From positions 6,229,344-6,293,343 of the forward strand of contig JABAKD010000012.1 of assembly GCA_012845835.1 (NCBI GenBank): DNA of 64,000 nt, written 5' to 3'. The DNA is from Undaria pinnatifida. Taxonomy: Eukaryota; Sar; Phaeophyceae; Laminariales; Alariaceae. This document shows, piece after piece, positions 1 to 10,772 of the stretch. Position numbers and translations under genes: made by a program. Numbering within the stretch: position 1 is the first letter of the stretch; each line of letters begins with the position of its first letter. The notes below the pieces were generated by a model. It did no database searches, was not told the origin of the DNA, and saw only the letters and a program-made list of their open reading frames with translations.

Positions 1-900
1 GCTGTCGCTGACATACGGCTGTGTGGATATGCAACCATCATTGGCACTGCTGTGCCAGAGACGGTTTCACTTTGCTAATCACTGATATACATAACAGCTG
101 TGCCAAAAGTGCTTTCGCTTTGTGGGTCGCTGCTAACGTGTAGCTATTGCCCACACAGATGTGTCGTCGCTGTTGCCTTGCTAGTCACCGTTGCTAGTCG
201 TTGATTATTGTCGCTAAGCTGTTGATATACAGCGGTTGATGGCACGGCTGTCATATTGGCTGTTGATTTGCTGATTGCTGTTGATATACGACGATCTCCG
301 GCGCGGCCTATTGGCTGTGGCTTCGCTGATTGATGTTGATATACAACAATCTTCGGCGCGGCCGTGCCGGAGCTGCTTTGTGTGACTGCTGACGTGGCTG
401 GGGTATGGTTGCTGTGGCTTCGCTAGTCGCTGTCGGTATACAGCAATCACGAGCACGGTTGTGCCAAAGGCTCTACTTTGCTGACCTCGGCGTGGTAGTG
501 TCAGAGACTGGTTCGCGGATCTCGGCACGGCGGTGCTGAAGGCTTTCGTTTGGCTGATCTCTATAGATATAAAGTTATGGCTGGCACGGCGGTGTTATCT
601 CTGGGTCGCTGCAGTTGATTTTCTTGTTGATGATGATGGTTTCTGGGTGCTGTCAATATAAAAGCTATCGATGACACGACTGTGTCAATACATAGTTGCC
701 TCTGCTTCGTGAATTGAGGTTGTTATACCATCATCGGTAGCACGGCGGTGCCGGAGATGCTTTTGCCTAGCTGATTGCTGATGTTAAACAGATACTGACG
801 CCTGTCTTCGTCGCCGCTGTTGTTTCGCGGGTCGCGGTTGACAGACAGTTATGGCTGATATGAGGTCAAAGTTGTGATCGCTATACCGCTTGTTACTTTG
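1..900. repeat. Degenerate minisatellite, roughly 50-70 bp period
   Basis: A core of the type GATATACA(A/G)CAATC, followed by GGCACGGC(G/T)GTGCC and a CTTTGCTGAT-like stretch, recurs throughout. Copies of the TATAC core lie near 83, 222, 281, 331, 436 and 722, with weaker ones near 562 and 652. Spacing varies, so copies have gained and lost bases. The open frame on the minus strand at 214-528 is a by-product of the repeat and resembles no protein. The array probably continues to the left of the window. Confidence 0.75.
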
Positions 901-1480
901 TTAATATACATGTAATGCTTACGCAGTTTTATCAAAGGTGATTCGTAGTGTGTATCACTGGTGGCAGTGGTTACACATCTATGGTTGATGGTGCTGACAA
1001 CGTGGTTGCAGTCGACACTGCAAACATTTCAACGGATACCGAGACCGCTGCCCCCATATCTTCCTACGTACGCGCGGGGGCTACGGTTTGATAATGGGCG
1101 GGCGTCGCGGTGTGGCGGGTAAACCCACTGCTGTTGCGAGGACTCGAGACGCTAAACACAGCTCGTCCGCAGCCCAGTACAGCTACCTTTCGACGGCCCC
1201 ATCCCCGGGTCCCTCTCGCCGTGATATGGGCGTACATGCACCGGCAGAGGTGTACGCCGCGACGGGTGGATGGGCTGCATAGCTGGCCCAGCAGCTTCCC
1301 CCCCCCCCCCCCCCCCCCCGATCTGGGCGCCGCGGGGAAAAGCACGCAACGCCCGCGCGCCAGGGGAGTTGGAGGTCGGGACGGGGTCGGGGTCGCCGGG
1401 GAAGCGACGACCGCGGCCTACTCGCTTCCCCCGCCCTTCCTGCCACCCCCCCCCCGGTCCGCCCGGGCGATAGCTGAGCG
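901..1480. other. Non-coding stretch with a 22-base poly-C run and C-rich tracts
   Basis: No gene can be supported here. The stretch contains a 22-base C run at 1298-1319 and a second C-rich tract near 1430-1460. The short frames through it, on both strands, are low-complexity Pro/Arg/Gly shadows of these tracts. Confidence 0.6.
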
Positions 1481-1487
1481 GACTGAC

Positions 1488-1494
1488 TATAAAT
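1488..1494 (+). promoter_or_regulatory. TATA-like box
   Basis: TATAAAT lies about 50 bases upstream of the ATG at 1543, which opens a frame running to 1773. The spacing suits a short 5' leader. No other promoter element is recognised, so this is only a candidate. Confidence 0.3.
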
Positions 1495-1542
1495 CTCAGT
1501 TGCAGGCCGTGTTTTATTAGCTACTGGTGATATCGCAGACAT

Positions 1543-1773
1543 ATGCGTGACTCGTGGCAGCTTTTCCTGTTTCGTTACATCTTGATTTCGCTGTTAGGTA
1601 ATGGTAGGTACGAGTGGCCCAGATTCGCGCTGTTAGTGTCTGTGCTACCGTCAGGTATTCTCGATGGATTGGCTGGACACACAGCATCACTTCGACGTTC
1701 GCTTAATTGTTTAGCAGAACAAGGGGCGTACAATTATTGCCCCCCGTTTCTAACGCACGATGCTGTGTATTGA
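1543..1773 (+). CDS. Candidate first exon, unknown protein
   Basis: An ATG frame of 76 codons begins 50 bases after a TATA-like box. The first 20 residues contain a hydrophobic run after a short polar start (FLFRYILISLL), which could be a signal or membrane segment. Two donor-like GTAATG and GTAGGT sequences occur near 1595-1605, so the true exon may be much shorter. The next plausible exon starts after the AG at 1806-1807. I do not recognise the product. It could equally be a chance frame. Confidence 0.25.
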   Translation: MRDSWQLFLFRYILISLLGNGRYEWPRFALLVSVLPSGILDGLAGHTASLRRSLNCLAEQGAYNYCPPFLTHDAVY

Positions 1774-1807
1774 TATTAAGATAATCTAGTGTTGACATTT
1801 GCGGTAG

Positions 1808-2233
1808 GTGGGCGCGGATGAATGGCTCCAGCATCTAAATCATCGCCAGACTGGCGTGCGGCCTATTCTATCCTCAATTCCACAGCTTTCCGCCGATGAA
1901 CATCTGTGGGTGAACACATGGGCGATTCTTAACCCCTCACCCACATTGCCTGTTTGGGTCGAAGTATTTAGGGATCCGATGCAATGGCCGCTCCGGCGGT
2001 TGCCGTGGCATGCCCCGGCGTGGGACGCCGGCGCGAGGGGAAGCGCGTTTGTGCCGGGTTTCGTGCGCAAACTCGAAGCGTTTGGGGACGAAGTCGTCCT
2101 GCAGGAACACCCACTCCGTGACGAGCTTATATCATGCTGGTGTTCGGAACATGGAACAAGCAGTACCGAGGTACCATGTATGTTTTACGGTGACCACTGC
2201 TGCTCTTGCGGGGAGCACTTATCAAACCAGTGA
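1808..2233 (+). CDS. Candidate internal exon, unknown Trp-rich protein
   Basis: The frame opens directly after an AG at 1806-1807 and has no ATG near its start, as expected of an internal exon. It runs 141 codons. The composition looks protein-like: several Trp, mixed charged and hydrophobic residues, and segments such as VPGFVRKLEAFGDEVVLQEH. A donor-like GAG|GTACCA near 2169 would end the exon earlier. I recognise no family. It may belong with the frame at 1543-1773, the two being separated by a very short intron or by a frame break. Confidence 0.4.
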   Translation: MGADEWLQHLNHRQTGVRPILSSIPQLSADEHLWVNTWAILNPSPTLPVWVEVFRDPMQWPLRRLPWHAPAWDAGARGSAFVPGFVRKLEAFGDEVVLQEHPLRDELISCWCSEHGTSSTEVPCMFYGDHCCSCGEHLSNQ

Positions 2234-2239
2234 CGGTGC

Positions 2240-2879
2240 TTCTAAGCGAACGCAAAAGTAGGCTAATCCTAATTGGTTTACCACACCCGCCGGTCCTTCG
2301 CCTCGTGCACGTCACTGTATGGTAAAAATTTAAAAGAAGTTTGGGTGAGACGACGACCCCAGTCCGGTAGCCGATGCAGAGTGTAAGAAACAATCGAAGT
2401 ATGGGTAGGACCATCGGCTGGGGGAGGAGGCCTCATCTAATCCAATACTTACTTTAAATGATCGATGAAGCCGCAGAAGAATACTACAGTATTATGGAGT
2501 TCCTCGAGTAAGGCAAGAGTAGAGAGTAATATGAAGAAAAATAAATGGTACCGTACAGTTCTACCGCAGCATGTGTCGAGATACAACTTCGCTGAGGTCA
2601 CAAACTACTACTAATATTGCTACTATTACTAAAGTACTACTACTGTAGACAGGCGATACGTCCACACACCCTTGAAAGGAGAAAACGACTACTGTATGGC
2701 TTACAACAAAAAATAATAGGTGTTTCATGGCGGAATATCTACGGAGACCGTAGATGGTAGTGCCACAGAGTGAAATCACAACACGAGAGGCTCTCCGCGC
2801 AGTTATTTCTGGCCAGTTTATCAAATATTTCTTCAAGACCGGCATGCATGTATGTATGTATCACGGCCGCTGGTTTGTA
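2240..2879. other. No gene recognised
   Basis: The stretch is of mixed composition, with an ACT/AGT-rich patch near 2605-2650. Short open frames exist on both strands, but none has recognisable sequence, a start context or repeat support. Confidence 0.5.
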
Positions 2880-3790
2880 TCAGGGGATAGAACATTAAAT
2901 ATTCACCAAAGCATGGGTGAACCCTGCACCACAGCTTTACAAACTCATGGATGACCCATAGGCCAGTGCTGCAACTCCATGCGTAGCCCTATAGAGTCTA
3001 CACCTATGGGCGCCCATGGACGACCCATGGGTAAGTACCACAAACTCATGAGTGACCTGTGGACGACCCATGGATAGGTCATCGCTGTAAACCCGTGGAC
3101 GGCCTATGGGCAAGAAATACGAACAAAACTTTTAGGGGACCCGGACGGCCAATGGGCAACCTATGGCAATAACTACGAGTACAAAATCATGGGCGTGACC
3201 AATGGGCGACTCATGAGTCAGCACTATAATCGATAATCCCGTGGGGGGCCCGTGGGCAACCCATGGGCCCCAGTGCTATAAGCCCAAATGGGTTAGGGTC
3301 GCCGACGGGTCCCCCGCGGGTCACCTATGACTTGATGCAGTAGTTGTCGTTGTGGCTGTTCTTGTCGTCGCCAAAACCACGTCCGTGGTCACAGGACAGT
3401 GCTGGCTTTGGTAGCCCGTGGCCTCGTAGTATTTGTAGTATTGGACCATGGGTCGGCTATGAGTTTGTAGTGCTGGCCCATGGGGCCGCCAATGGGTCAC
3501 CCATGGATCGCCCACGGGTTTAAAGTGCTGGCCCATGGGTTGCCCATGGGTCACCCGTGAGTTTGTGGCGTTGGTCCATGGGTCGCCAATGAGCCGCCCA
3601 TGTCGCCCACGGGTTTACCGTACTGGCCCATGGGTCACCCATGACTTCACGCTAATAGTCCATGGCTCACCCATGGCTCTCTCATGGGTCACCCACGGCT
3701 CTCCCGCAGGTCTTCCATTAGACCGCCGTGAGTATCCCGTGGGTCTCCCATGTGGAGCGTTCATGGGACACCCATCAAATGCTCACGAAA
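2880..3790. repeat. CCATGGGT palindromic satellite with orientation switch
   Basis: Dozens of variants of CCCATGGGT and GGCCCATGGGTCACCCATGG fill this stretch. In the right half (about 3450-3720) the spacer reads GTTTGTAGTGCTGG followed by the CCATGGG core, at intervals of about 41-56 bases. In the left half (about 2930-3200) the same spacer appears as its reverse complement (CCACAAACTCATG). The two halves are therefore head-to-head, meeting around 3250-3440. The 120-residue frame at 3535-3897 only reflects the repeat. Confidence 0.75.
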
Positions 3791-4029
3791 GGCTCCCCAA
3801 CGTGTACCCATTATCAATCAATGATGCTGCGGAACCGCAACGAACGGCGTCTCCACCGAAACCAAGTCGTCTCCATCTCACGAACGTATCGCACTGATCG
3901 CATTAACTGCTGCAAGCGAACTGGGTGGGCGTATCGATTGATACGTACGTTAACACTGTACCTGGTATCAGGTGTTAACATCAAACCTGGTGTCGTACAC
4001 GTGATCTGCCAGACCTACAACATCGCAAC

Positions 4030-4655
4030 TGTTACGAATCGGAGCCTGATTGGCGGAGTCAGTCTGGGATCAGGGTGGACATGCGAGTATATTCATGGCG
4101 AAGAAGACGAAGGTATCTAGCCTACTAGCATCGCAAGGTCCACACACAGGCTGAATAGGTAGCCCGCATCAGGTATTCATAATGACTGACCTCCGTAGGT
4201 CCGATACGACCGAGTTCAGAAGGCGCTTGAGCGTTCCTCGGAGAAAGAGAGAGCAAGTCCCTTGTGCAAGTGCTCAGGATGGGAAGTCTCCCGAGAAGGT
4301 GGCGTGAAAATGGTAACTTGATTGCTGATCCGAAGGTTTATGAACGTGAACCCAAGGAACTGTAGATTTGTAGAATTAGAACTGGAACCGGAATTGAAAT
4401 TGTGATTGTGGCAGGGTGGAGAGGCCACACCCGACTAAGGGAGGGGACATAAATAGCGCGTCCCCTACTATAACAAAAACGCCTGTCATAGTAACTCTTG
4501 AAACTGTCACTAAACCGTAACATCCCCCCATTAGTACATACTGTACTATATGTACTAATTAACGGTAGCAGGGATAGTGACAACCGCGAGGTGACACACT
4601 CCCTTTGGCGAAAACTACCGGTGATATCTTCGAGTAGGTCGAACGGCCAACCGAA
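4030..4655 (-). repeat. LTR, 3' copy in the preferred orientation
   Basis: This repeat matches the one at 11478-12103 over its full 626 bp with a constant offset of 7448, so there are no indels between them. The sequences diverge immediately at both ends, at 4029/4030 and 4655/4656. The apparent identity implies a recent insertion or recent conversion between LTRs. Confidence 0.85.
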
Positions 4656-5489
4656 AATTACAAGAGGCAATTAGTGGCAAAACTCAAATAAAATCCACAG
4701 CTCTTCATAATTCTCACTGCGCGTTGGCTCGCGGCCCGATATCGACTTGAGCGAAGGTAAACCCGGCTTCCGGGACAAACCCTTCGCTCCCCATCCCGAG
4801 AGCCCTAGAATTTAGACAACAACCGAAAACACCAAGTGACACTCGGACGTAAAATACTCTAAAAAAAAACCGTCCCTCGCTTGGTGTTTCCACTGTAGTT
4901 GCTGCCCGGCTCTCAACCCCTACAGCGCGGGAAAAACCTGGCCATCCAGGAAAAAACCCATTGCGCAACGCCCTACAACACCAAGCTCACACAAACGCCA
5001 TGGCACACCGCACGGACCCACAAGGGTGCTACCGGGCGCAGGGCCACCCTTCGACTACCAATCAGACCAGAACATCTAATCAGCCCGTCTCCAAACATTC
5101 AAACTTTAACTGGCTGTCAACTGGGGGGCACGCTTGAAATCGACAACACCAATATCTTCCCCCCTAGCATAATGCGATGACAAGAGCAATATGCTATAGC
5201 AATACTGTGACTGTATAGCCAAGGGTACAAAGCCGCAAAACTTTTTACAGAAATAATGACCTCGAGGATAGGCTAACAAACCGAAACCACAGGGGCCATA
5301 AGAGGGAAATGCTCGATAAAAACCCTCCCCCCTGCCTTTTCACTGCGTATTTGATCGCCTGACCACCATTCAATGGCTCAAAGTCCGTATGTGGACGAGT
5401 TTGACGTGCATGAAAGCAGCACGAGACTCCACGGAACTGACTCGTCTACTCCTCTTTGAGTCTGCCCACGTACAATACAATTTTCCATC

Positions 5490-5795
5490 AAAATGCACGA
5501 CGGGCAAAGAATTATTAATCTTCGGCAAAAGCGGAACTCCGATGCGAGGCATCAAAGCACAAAAATAAGAAGAATCTGACACAAAAAACCTCAAACAAAG
5601 TAAACGGCATACAAAATAATCCACGAAAACGCAATGTCGGTACTCAACAATATACCGCAAAAAGAAGAAAAGCATGACGGGCAAAGAGATCCTAAACCTT
5701 TGGCAAAAGCAGAACTCCGATGCCAGGTATCAAAGCACAAAAAGGTAGAATGTGACATAAACCGCAAACAAAGTAAACGGCTGAAGGTCGAGGAT
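5490..5795. repeat. Two-copy direct repeat of about 120 bp
   Basis: A block starting at ACGACGGGCAAAGA and ending at CAAACAAAGTAAACGGC occurs at about 5490-5610 and again at about 5675-5795, with substitutions and small indels. It lies in the A/C-rich interior of the LTR element. Confidence 0.65.
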
Positions 5796-6901
5796 AAGCA
5801 CGAAGCCCTCACCAAACAACCACTTGATAGTCTATTTAAATTCAACTCATACCCAAATAGTAAACACGACCCCGTCACTTCTCAAGAGACTATACCAACA
5901 GCCTATCCGAATCTTAAAGCAGTGCCGATCCTAGAAACAGGGCATACCCCCCATGAGCTGTGAAATAAAATCGACGCAGATGCCCAGGGGAAACCCATGC
6001 AACGAGCAAGAGCCCGATAAAATCCCATTGGTAACTCCGAAACGAAGCCATTACAATCGCAGAAAGATTGTAGCAACACAGACTGTCTGACAGCAGTTGA
6101 GCGTCCAAAGTAAGTCAAACAAGGCAAAACGCAAAACGAAACAACACGGCCAACAACAAACACAAAAACAAAACATAGCAGCCAACACGGCTATCGAACA
6201 TAAAAAACAAAGCAAAACGAAATAACACGGCCAACAGTAACCAACACCAGAAAAACGAAGAATAAAGACTGGCAAACCAAAACCGGCAAGTGGCCTGAAA
6301 TCGAAGGACTACAACGGCACGTAGTATACAGCCTCCTGGCGAACAACCACCTGTTCGCCTGTCAAAATCAAGCCTTATCCAACCACTTATTACAAACTCG
6401 TCACTGTTGAAGAGACTTCATACCAATAGTAGCTCGCACCCTTCATGAAGTAGTGCCAATAAAAAAATAAAAAATGAAAAAATAAAAAGAAAGGAATTCA
6501 ACTCTAACACTCGCACCCAACCCAAGTACAACAGCGTTCACAACGTCGTCGCACTATGTTAAAATAACACACATCTTGCTGCCCCATACTGTTTTACACC
6601 CGGTCGACCGGTGCCCGGGTGATTCCCGTCTTAACCCACAACAAAACGGCATTCCCCCCGACCCCACTTCATCCAAAACGAAAAGCTAGGCCCAACGGAC
6701 AGCTAACGACAGTCCCGCAGGAGGAAACCTGGCCACCGGGTCAAAACCCCCTGTATGTCTTATATCATCCAAACCATTGTGATTGCAACAATGGCCGCAT
6801 TCAAACGATTACCATGGCCAGAAACTAAAATGCCAAGTCGCATAACTCAAAACATGGTACGAATAATGCTCACACCCGTTACTCATCACCCAACGGTAGG
6901 T

Positions 6902-7129
6902 TCAACAAAAACTTACGGTGAGATTAAAAGGGGTCGCAGCGAGGGATTTCGTCAAAATATCCGCGTGCTGCTCTTCCGAAGCTACAAATTGAATATCAAT
7001 TTTCTTCGCACGAAGTAGCACTCGGACGAAATGGAACCGCACATCTATGTGTTTGCTCCGGCGGCCTGACCAATTACTATGACCAAACACGTGAACATAC
7101 GTCTCGCACACCAGAGTAATTTTCTAGAT
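6902..7129 (-). pseudogene. Ty1/copia RNase H C-terminal remnant
   Basis: The minus-strand translation carries RSKHIDVRFHFVR followed about 20 residues later by SEEQHADILTKSLAATPF. This is the closely spaced signature at the end of copia-type RNase H domains, where R(S/T)KHID(I/V)R(Y/F)HF and E(E/D)QxADI(L/F)TKxL are typical. The usual DNQSAIxLA block just before it is unrecognisable here and a stop lies just upstream, so only about 70 residues remain. It sits inside the LTR-bounded element, 2.2 kb from the downstream LTR. That gap is large for an intact copia element, so the fragment may instead be an older insertion inside the interior. Confidence 0.7.
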
Positions 7130-7272
7130 ACAGATACCCACACATAACATTCACCCCGCTATTGCAACAAAGCATCATAATATTTTTTTTTTGCCGGAAC
7201 TACTCTACTCCAAATCGAACAGCTGCCACCAACTGGATGTACCATTCTTCCTCCAAAAACTTATCAACAGGA

Positions 7273-7427
7273 CTCGTGGTCAAAGAGTAACTGAACAACT
7301 AATACGAGAAGCAGAACAGGGTAAGAAACTCTACGCATTGTCCGTCGACCTCGTGGTCAAAGTGTAACTGAACAACTAATACGAGAAGCAGAACAGGGTA
7401 AGAAACTCTTCGCATTGTCGGTCGACC
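7273..7427. repeat. Tandem duplication, 77-bp period
   Basis: The segment from CTCGTGGTCAAAG to CATTGTC(C/G)GTCGACC is present twice with only a few differences. It is internal to the LTR element and has no coding meaning that I can see. Confidence 0.75.
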
Positions 7428-7782
7428 CAGTTATGGTCGTTCTAGCGCAGTCGACAGCAGCGGTCTCTTTAGTCGTACACCTGCCCTTGCAGTCTGAGAC
7501 CACCGCCAAAGTCTTTCCAGATGGTGGAACCTATTGGGAACAGGGTCAAGGCTTGACGGCGAGAGAGAGGGGTACGAGGGTTGACTGAGACGGGAACTCA
7601 ATCGCTCGCAGATTGGGGGTTGTACATATGCCATGGTGCAATAAAGCCATCTAGCTGCAAGGGGGTGAAACATCTCATTCTCAAACAACCAGCTCGACTC
7701 TACCCCATCATTCGACCTCCCCTTGTATTCCCACCTATCGACACCGGACGGGGATTTTGTTCGGCGACAACTAACAAGAGAG

Positions 7783-8244
7783 TCAAAATGCGAAGAGTTC
7801 ACCGCTTCTGTCGCGATGCCTGCTGCTCTCGGACTCGCGCACCAGCACCAGGCTTCCTTTCTCGAGAGCTACTCCGGCTGATGGCCTTGAAATGGAAGCG
7901 TTGGCGCGGGCTCTCGCGGTTACCCTCAATTTGTGCTGCTTCTCGAGCGCGACACGGACTTCTCGGAGGTTGTGTTTGCGTCGCTCCACGAAGTTGTCTA
8001 CGCCACCGCTGTTCTGTCTCCGCTGACAAGGGTACCAAGGAATCTGACCCAAATTTGTGTCGTCCTGCTGTCGTCGCGCGAGGGTTGCGGGATTGGTCAG
8101 AACTCGCACCGCCCGGTGGATGGCCGGTGTCTCCATGACTTGGTGAGCTTCCGACGAGCGAGGGACCTCCCCCCCTGCTGAAAGCACCTCCCCAAGATCG
8201 ACGCTGAGATCGCTACTGCTGGTGTGGGAAGGAGGCACGGGCAA
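7783..8244 (-). CDS. Possible decayed coding fragment, unknown
   Basis: The frame runs 153 codons on the strand of the copia remnant. Its C-terminal third contains LEKGSLVLVRESESSRHRDR after a basic helical stretch, faintly like the end of the integrase region of some Ty3-type elements (a GDFVLV-like motif followed by basic residues). The likeness is too weak to assign. No zinc-binding or catalytic motif is visible, and frames on the other strand overlap it. Confidence 0.2.
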   Translation of the reverse strand: MPVPPSHTSSSDLSVDLGEVLSAGGEVPRSSEAHQVMETPAIHRAVRVLTNPATLARRQQDDTNLGQIPWYPCQRRQNSGGVDNFVERRKHNLREVRVALEKQHKLRVTARARANASISRPSAGVALEKGSLVLVRESESSRHRDRSGELFAF

Positions 8245-8589
8245 GGGCTCGGATCGAAGGGAAGGCGTAACAGCGCACGGGCAAGGGTTCGGATCAGAGG
8301 AACGGCGGAACAGCGCACGGGCCAGACTTCAGAGGGAGCGATCGGTGCACGGGCAAGGCTTTGGAACGAAGGAGCATCGCGCAGGCAAAGCTTCGGGCCG
8401 AGGGAACCGTCGTTTGGTATCGGGTAATTCCGTGCCGTGGCAGGCTTCTGACGACGGCAGCACCTCCCCCCCTTCACGAATTTAAATTTCATGAAAAGAA
8501 TGGAACAGAGGGACCATTGCAACAATTGTGGGTACGGACGTTTACAGGACGGCGGTAAGTAATGAAGCTACGCAGCCGAAACGAAAGGC

Positions 8590-8729
8590 AAAAAAAAAAA
8601 AAAAAAAAAAAAAAACAAGCGCACGTCGCACAGCAAGGCAGCAACCGCGGCAAAAAGCAACAGCAGAACAGCAGCGTCGCACAGCAAGGCAGCAACCGCG
8701 GCAAAAAGCAACAGCAGAACAGCAGCGGA
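8590..8729. repeat. Poly-A tract (26 A) followed by a 51-bp tandem repeat
   Basis: A run of 26 A (8590-8615) is followed by two copies of a 51-bp unit beginning GTCGCACAGCAAGGCAGC (8625 and 8676), rich in CAG and CAA. The poly-A could mark the tail of an older retroposed insert, but no insert boundary is visible. Confidence 0.75.
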
Positions 8730-9420
8730 AAGCAACACAAGGAATGAGTGAACGAGCTAACTGAGGAATATGGCGCAGTATGCGAGTCTTTGTACAACGG
8801 AGCGCAAAAGTATGTGCACAATCATGCAATTCTGGGAAGGACATGTGAACCAAAACCACCAGCTGTAGAGACAGGCGGAGGCGGTCAGACAACAACAATG
8901 GCAGAAAACAGCTGCCTAGCAGCAGAATACATTGCTTGAGAGATGAGTGCAAACGGGAGGGAGTTGACAAATACAGCGGAGCATGCGAGCCTTTCAATAT
9001 ATTATACGAAGAAACGAAACTATGCGTGCGCGCACATGACATCCGGTTCAATAAAAAAAGAACAAGATAAATCATCAAGAGGCTCTAGTATCCGTGTCGT
9101 TGCCTCATCTTAAAGAGAGCCAACTATGTGGTTACTGCTTGCTGTGTCTGACGACAGCGATGTCCACACCGCAATCATCGCCTGCATCCAAAACAGAGCA
9201 CAAAGTAATGGGGCAAAGGAAACAAGGAAGGGATGGAAAAACAGGAGGGCGGTTCAGCAACTACTGCATCACACGACGATGTCGCGGTAGCCACAACCGC
9301 AACAACAACCCGACGACACAGCAGTAACAGCAGTGGAACCCTTCCCGGCAAAATGAAATGACAGATGAAGATAGGCATGCATAGCGTACGTAACAAATTT
9401 ACAAAGATTGATCGACAGCG
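8730..9420. other. No gene recognised (LTR-element interior)
   Basis: The sequence is CAG/CAA-rich with several overlapping frames on both strands. None shows a domain or splice-supported structure. Confidence 0.5.
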
Positions 9421-9429
9421 TTAATCTCC

Positions 9430-9535
9430 AGTTTGATCACGAGCAAACGTGGAGTTGGGTTTGATCACAGGCAAACGTGCGTGATCATGGGTTAACGTGT
9501 TTGCTCGGGTCAAACATCACCGGTTTGATCACGAA
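9430..9535. repeat. Degenerate TTTGATCACG(A/G)GCAAACGTG repeats
   Basis: The motif TTTGATCAC followed by GCAAACGTG, and variants, recur four to five times at irregular short spacing. The GTTTGATCAC / GTGATCA parts give partial dyad symmetry. Confidence 0.55.
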
Positions 9536-9888
9536 CGAAGTAGATGCAAAAACAGGGAAACATCAACATTAGTGGGAGAGCAAGTGAAAACATCACCAGA
9601 AAACCGTGATCGGCATCCAGTCATGTGTACCCGGTACACTATTAATGATGAATTCGAAAGCGATAGCAGAGAGCATATCGAGCAAAACAACAATGACACA
9701 AACTGCAGCAAGCTCAGCGTACCACAGCGCCAACAATTGAATTGAATTAAATGAAATTAAATTTAATTATACGCGTATGAAAATACGTGGAAGTGTGGTG
9801 AGCTAAAGCTTCATTTTTCCTCATCCTCCGGAGAAAAAAAATAAAATAAAAAGAAATAATCAATTGAGTGACAGCTCCTGAAGTGGAA

Positions 9889-10260
9889 AGACGAGTAGCA
9901 TGTTAGCAATACAGCAGTGGTAATATAACAGGGAACATTGGGAAGACGAGTAGCATGTTAGTAATACAGCAGTGGTAATATATCAGGTAACGTGACGAGG
10001 GAAGGCACAGACCCAGAGGAGACTGGTTGTTGTCTCCCTCGACAGAGGAGACAACAACACGGCTCCACCAGGCGCAGACCCTCCCATTGCAGGCTAAATA
10101 GCAGTCGCAGGAAGTGGGGCATGTGAAATAAAGCAGTAGCAGTATGTATAATAGCGTTACAGCTCGGGAGGACACAGGCCTAGAGGAGACTGGTTGTCGT
10201 CTCCCCCAACATGGGGGACAACAACACGGCTCAACCAAGCGCAGACCCTCCCATTGTGCC
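9889..10260. repeat. Nested direct repeats containing two hairpins
   Basis: A roughly 52-bp repeat (GACGAGTAGCATGTTAG at 9890 and 9942) is followed by a roughly 170-bp block present twice (about 10,003 and 10,171). Each large copy contains an inverted repeat: TTGTTGTCTCC pairing with GGAGACAACAA in the first, and a related CTCCCCC/GGGGGA-centred stem in the second. Both stems precede CACGGCTC(C/A)ACCA. Confidence 0.65.
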
Positions 10261-10479
10261 GTTGTGGCTGGGGAACACAACTCAAGTACGTCAGGCATGG
10301 GTTCAGTAGTTACGAAAGTCGTCAGTAGTTACGAAAGTCGCGAGGTTCCCCTCTTATCAACACGAGACACGTACATCACTGCTGTCTAATCTCTCAGCGC
10401 AAGGCATTGCTGTTGTTGTGGGTGTAAAAATTCGAACATCGTACGACTTTGGGCCTCGCCTGCTGTAGGCAGTGCTCAC

Positions 10480-10772
10480 GGGGCACCACAAACAGTGGAG
10501 AACAAGCAACGCAAGCAACAACGCGCGGCAACAGCAGCGACGCGCGGCAACAGGAGCAACGCGCGGCAACAGCAGCAACGCGCGGCAACAGCATCAACGG
10601 CAGCGACGGCACCACAAACAGTGGAGAACAAGCAACGCAAGCAACAACGCGCGGCAACAGCAGCAACGCGCGGCAACATCAGCAACGCGCGGCAACAGGA
10701 GCAACGCGCCGCAACAGGAGCAACGCGCGGCAACAGCAGCAACGGCAGCGACGGCAGCGACAGCAGAGACAC
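10480..10772. repeat. 19-bp minisatellite with a higher-order duplication
   Basis: Units of the form GCGCGGCAACAGCAGCAAC repeat with small variations. Because the unit is 19 bp, the reading frame rotates by one base per copy, and all six frames stay open as RGN/ARQQ/RAAT-type low-complexity peptides. A larger module starting GGCACCACAAACAGTGG occurs twice (about 10,482 and 10,608). The predicted peptides are not genes. Confidence 0.8.

Noticed and set aside
4216-4670. 70- and 110-codon minus-strand frames repeated at 11,664-12,121
   Set aside because: They lie inside the LTRs and are duplicated only because the LTRs are.
8489-9078. Minus-strand frames with long Phe runs
   Set aside because: They are translations of the 26-base poly-A tract and adjacent CAG/CAA repeats.
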